Shown piece by piece: positions 61,612 to 64,000 of a stretch of DNA of 64,000 nt. The notes below the pieces were generated by a model. The model did not search any database and had not been told where the DNA came from. It saw only the letters and a program-made list of their open reading frames with translations. The translations under genes and the position numbers were made by a program. The stretch's first letter is position 1, and each line of letters starts with the position of its first letter. Source of the DNA: Rhodobacter sp. 24-YEA-8 (lineage in GTDB: Bacteria > Pseudomonadota > Alphaproteobacteria > Rhodobacterales > Rhodobacteraceae); assembly GCF_900105075.1 (NCBI RefSeq), contig NZ_FNSK01000002.1:467001-531000 (forward strand). The letters are read 5' to 3'.

Positions 61612-61845
61612 TCGCGGCCCGGGAGCGATCTGAATTGCCCGCCACATGATGCAACGGCCCCAAAAACCCATGACCCAGGTCAGATTGCAAAGAGAAGGGG
61701 CCCGGTTGAGCGACACGGACCCTATGTGAACGGCCGGCAAAAGAAAGCCTGAACGGTGAGCGATGAAGCGAGCCCTCCCCATCGCTCAGCCTGTCCAAAA
61801 GGCCGATAAGAGCAGCGGTCATTGACAAGCTTAAGTCGATGCGAA

Positions 61846-61862
61846 AGTATACGATGTATACT
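61846..61862. promoter_or_regulatory. Palindromic operator upstream of the DHFR-like/TetR pair
   Basis: AGTATAC-GAT-GTATACT is a perfect 7-bp arm palindrome 14 bp before the DHFR-like ATG. It overlaps the expected promoter and is a likely binding site of the downstream TetR regulator. Confidence 0.6.
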
Positions 61863-61875
61863 GCGAGGGAAATCT

Positions 61876-62412
61876 ATGGTTACGGGACATGTCTTCATTG
61901 CTGCAAGCCTGGACGGCTTCATTGCTACCCGTGAGGGTGATGTAAGCTGGCTGACCCCGAATGGGGCTGAAAGTGAAGATCACGGCTACAATGCCTTCTA
62001 TGACAGCATTGATGGTATCATCATGGGACGTGGTACATGGGCAGTGGTATCGCGCTTTGACCCTTGGCCGTTCGACAAGCCAGTCATTGTTCTGTCCGGA
62101 TCTCTGACGCAGGACGATGTTCCGGATATGTTGCGCAGCGGCGTGCGTATCTGGAATATGCCCCCGCGCGATGCGATGAAAAAGCTTGCCGCCGAGGGGT
62201 GGAAAAAAGCCTATATCGATGGCGGGAAACTTATCCAGTCATGCCTCGCCGAGGATCTGATTCAGGATATCATTCTGACCCGCGTACCAGTTTTGCTTGG
62301 CGCCGGTTTGCCGCTTTTCGGGGATCTTCCAGGCATGAAACCACTGAAGCACTTGCACAGCAAAAGCTTCGCTTCCGGGCTGGTCCAGTCGCATTACCAG
62401 ATTGGCTCGTGA
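61876..62412 (+). CDS. Dihydrofolate reductase family (RibD C-terminal-like) protein
   Basis: 178 residues. The reductase fold shows VFIAASLDGFIATREGDVSW, then IIMGRGTWAVV, VLSGSLTQDDVP and KAYIDGGKLIQSCLAEDLIQ. These proteins are usually general NAD(P)H oxidoreductases rather than true folate enzymes. The ATG at 61876 follows GAGGGAAA. Its stop overlaps the TetR start (GTGA), so the two genes are coupled. Confidence 0.87.
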   Translation: MVTGHVFIAASLDGFIATREGDVSWLTPNGAESEDHGYNAFYDSIDGIIMGRGTWAVVSRFDPWPFDKPVIVLSGSLTQDDVPDMLRSGVRIWNMPPRDAMKKLAAEGWKKAYIDGGKLIQSCLAEDLIQDIILTRVPVLLGAGLPLFGDLPGMKPLKHLHSKSFASGLVQSHYQIGS

Positions 62413-62981
62413 TTAATCAGGGTCCGAGTAAGAAGGGCCGGCTGTCCTCCGCAAAGATTGTTGAAGCCGCGCGGGCCAGTATCGAAACTCATGGCGCGAG
62501 TGGCTTCAGCATCCGAATGCTTGCAAGCGTGTTAGAGGTAAGCCCGATGGCGCTTTATCGGCACACAGGGGATCGCTCGCGCCTCCTGGGGCTTGTGGTC
62601 GATCTGGTGCTGAGTGATCTCGTCAACCGTCTGGAGGCAAACCGGGAAGAGATCTCATTTCAGACTCTTGCGCGCTCATACGGAGCCCTGGTGATGCGCA
62701 ATCCACAGGTTTTCATCGCATATATAGGCGATCAGAATGCCAAAAGTGCCGAAGCGGAACGCCTGTCAGACCGAATGGTCGCAATTCTGATCGAAGAAGG
62801 GCAAAACGCCCGTGATGCCAGGATCATGCGTGATATCGTCGTCGACCACGCACACGGATACCTTCTGGCGACAACGGCACATAAAAACCAGGCGGCTGTT
62901 GATGACCTTTTTGAAGGCTATGATCTGGCAAGCGGCTTCCTGATCACACGGCTGACACAGGCGCCTTTGAATGACCGGTGA
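62409..62981 (+). CDS. TetR family transcriptional regulator
   Basis: 190 residues starting at a GTG overlapping the reductase stop. The HTH is SSAKIVEAARASIETHGASG, then FSIRMLASVLEVSPMALYRH followed by TGDRSRLL, a TetR N-terminal domain. The C-terminal domain (ARSYGALVMRNPQVFIAYIG) binds an unknown ligand. It likely represses its own operon through the palindrome at 61846. Confidence 0.87.
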   Translation: MINQGPSKKGRLSSAKIVEAARASIETHGASGFSIRMLASVLEVSPMALYRHTGDRSRLLGLVVDLVLSDLVNRLEANREEISFQTLARSYGALVMRNPQVFIAYIGDQNAKSAEAERLSDRMVAILIEEGQNARDARIMRDIVVDHAHGYLLATTAHKNQAAVDDLFEGYDLASGFLITRLTQAPLNDR

Positions 62982-63382
62982 GGGCTTAGCCGTTCAGCCC
63001 TGGCCTCTGGTGGATCGGTTCGACCTGGCCGCCCCCCGGTAAAGCAGTCCCCCGGACGGTTTTCTGATCCTAGCGGTCCCAGGGATGGTTTGGTCGGGTC
63101 AGCCGGTGTTCGATACCGCCTCGCCACGGTTTCCTGAACCGGTGGCGTGACCATGGCTCGACCTCGCAGATCATGTCGAAACGCATTTGCCGGGAGGTGG
63201 CGGTGTTTTGATCGTGGGGCTGACCGGCACGCATCTGCCTGCTACCGGGGAAGGCTGTGGTCCGTTCCCGCATCCAGCGGCACAGCACGCTCCCCACAAC
63301 ATCGAGATCACGCATGGCGCCGGCCGCGCCGCGCCGTCACAAGAGCCATGCGCAGATTTCGACCGGCACCACCTCGCAGAAG
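62982..63382. other. Intergenic region with transposase scrap
   Basis: 401 bp without an intact gene. On the minus strand at about 63070-63115 the frame reads GGIEHRLTRPNHPWDR, which matches a motif just before the Glu of some DDE transposases (GIEHRLTKPNHPW). Just before it is MRFDMICE. No terminal repeats were found; it is a fragment of a lost insertion sequence. Confidence 0.45.
63070..63180 (-). mobile_element. DDE transposase fragment
   Basis: About 35 codons: MRFDMICE, a short foreign segment, then GIEHRLTRPNHPW. The pattern belongs to the C-terminal catalytic region of IS481/IS3-like transposases. The rest of the element and the catalytic residues are missing. Confidence 0.4.
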
Positions 63383-64000
63383 CTACTGTCGGTGACCCCG
63401 GGTCTGTTCCAGGATCAATTGCTCAAGGCAGGCCTGGATTTCGCGGCGCTCCTCCGGGGCAACACGCAAGCCGAGTTTGCTGCGGCGCCAGATGACGTCA
63501 TCAAGTGTCGTGGCAAATTCACGCTCAACCATCCAGCGCAGCTCGGCCTCGTGCAGGCCGCCACCGAGATCGGTGCCCGGCCCCATTTCCATTATCGCCC
63601 CGGCCTCTGTGCCATAGGCCCGGATCAGCCTGCGGGCAGTGGCGGGTGTGAGCTGGGAATGGCGCCGGGTCAGGGCCTCTGCGAGGGCATCCCTCTGCCG
63701 TGGGTCGAAATCTCCACCCGGCAGCGGCGCCCTGGCCGTCCATGCGGCTTTGCAGCTGGTGAAAAGCGGTGCGATCAGATCGACCGCCGCCTCGGAGAGC
63801 TTTCGATAAGTGGTGATCTTGCCACCCAGAACCGTAAGCAAAGGCGCCCGGTCATTCTGTTCCAGCTCCAGCGAATAGTCACGGGTCGCGGATCGTGCAT
63901 CGCCCGCGCCATCATCCAGCAGCGGCCGCAGCCCGGCATATCGCCAGACCACATCCGAGGGCAGAACCGGCTTTTTGAAACAACGGCTGACAAAATCGCA
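63383..64000 (-). CDS. glpD: Glycerol-3-phosphate dehydrogenase, C-terminal part (cut by window edge)
   Basis: About 205 residues continuing past the window end. VVWRYAGLRPLLDDGAGDAR is the GlpD motif near the active site, LLTVLGGKITTYRKLSEAAV is the conserved GGKxTTYR region, and the C-terminal helical domain includes LIRAYGTEAGAIMEMGPGTD, EAELRWMVEREFATTLDDVI and WRRSKLGL. The enzyme oxidises glycerol-3-phosphate to dihydroxyacetone phosphate with FAD at the membrane. The stop is TAG at 63383. Confidence 0.9.
   Translation of the reverse strand, partial: CDFVSRCFKKPVLPSDVVWRYAGLRPLLDDGAGDARSATRDYSLELEQNDRAPLLTVLGGKITTYRKLSEAAVDLIAPLFTSCKAAWTARAPLPGGDFDPRQRDALAEALTRRHSQLTPATARRLIRAYGTEAGAIMEMGPGTDLGGGLHEAELRWMVEREFATTLDDVIWRRSKLGLRVAPEERREIQACLEQLILEQTRGHRQ

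Noticed and set aside
1-64000. CRISPR arrays, tRNA, rRNA or complete prophage
   Set aside because: No regularly spaced short repeats with unique spacers, no clover-leaf or rRNA sequence, and no phage structural genes were seen. The hexamer and 75-bp arrays are coding.

Overview
The window looks like part of a secondary replicon (plasmid or chromid) of a Rhodobacterales alphaproteobacterium, close to Paracoccus/Rhodobacteraceae. The evidence is high-GC coding sequence with strong GC3, a Rep-ParA-ParB replication and partition module, a GC-rich repeat ending in a GGGATATTTAAGGACAGATG-type motif that I recognise from this family, and a Paracoccus-like BapA adhesin with its type I secretion genes. 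No rRNA or tRNA gene was seen.

Layout. 1-9.5 kb holds metabolic and transport genes: a partial agmatine deiminase, a PAS-LuxR regulator divergent from a succinyl/acetoacetyl-CoA transferase pair, a DUF475/TerC-like membrane protein, an M15 peptidase, a small exported protein, and a ProXWV-type glycine betaine importer with a GlxA/GbdR-type AraC regulator. 9.5-13.9 kb is the replicon core: a Rep initiator (-), an origin with inverted 22-bp iterons and DnaA boxes, then parA and parB (+). A parS-like palindrome lies inside each of the three genes. 14.3-22.8 kb is an AmiC/AmiR-like sensor and antiterminator pair followed by hydantoinase/acetone-carboxylase-type subunits A and B and an NCS1 permease with a Cys4 tail. 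23-26.4 kb is an ECF sigma/anti-sigma operon with fasciclin and DUF4394 secreted proteins, then a small lipoprotein.

26.5-56.5 kb is a large surface-structure island. Tad pilus genes occur in two arms: tadG, tadC, tadB, cpaF, cpaE, cpaB, a Flp-like prepilin and tadD on the minus strand, and secretin, cpaD, tadE and an Omp85-like protein on the plus strand. Between the arms sits a type I secretion system (TolC-like, ABC, HlyD) with a small BapA-prefix protein. Downstream lies a 965-residue BapA-like adhesin with an uninterrupted run of about 113 Gly-Asp dipeptides and a 75-bp tandem repeat array. Two hybrid histidine kinases, a LuxR-type response regulator and a receiver-like protein are interspersed, so pili, adhesin secretion and signalling are probably co-regulated for attachment or biofilm formation.

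56.7-64 kb has a broken IS21 istB remnant, an RND efflux pair, a dihydrofolate-reductase-like gene coupled to a TetR regulator, a transposase scrap and a partial glpD. The most interesting parts are the combined Tad/T1SS/BapA island and the parS-like sites inside rep, parA and parB.
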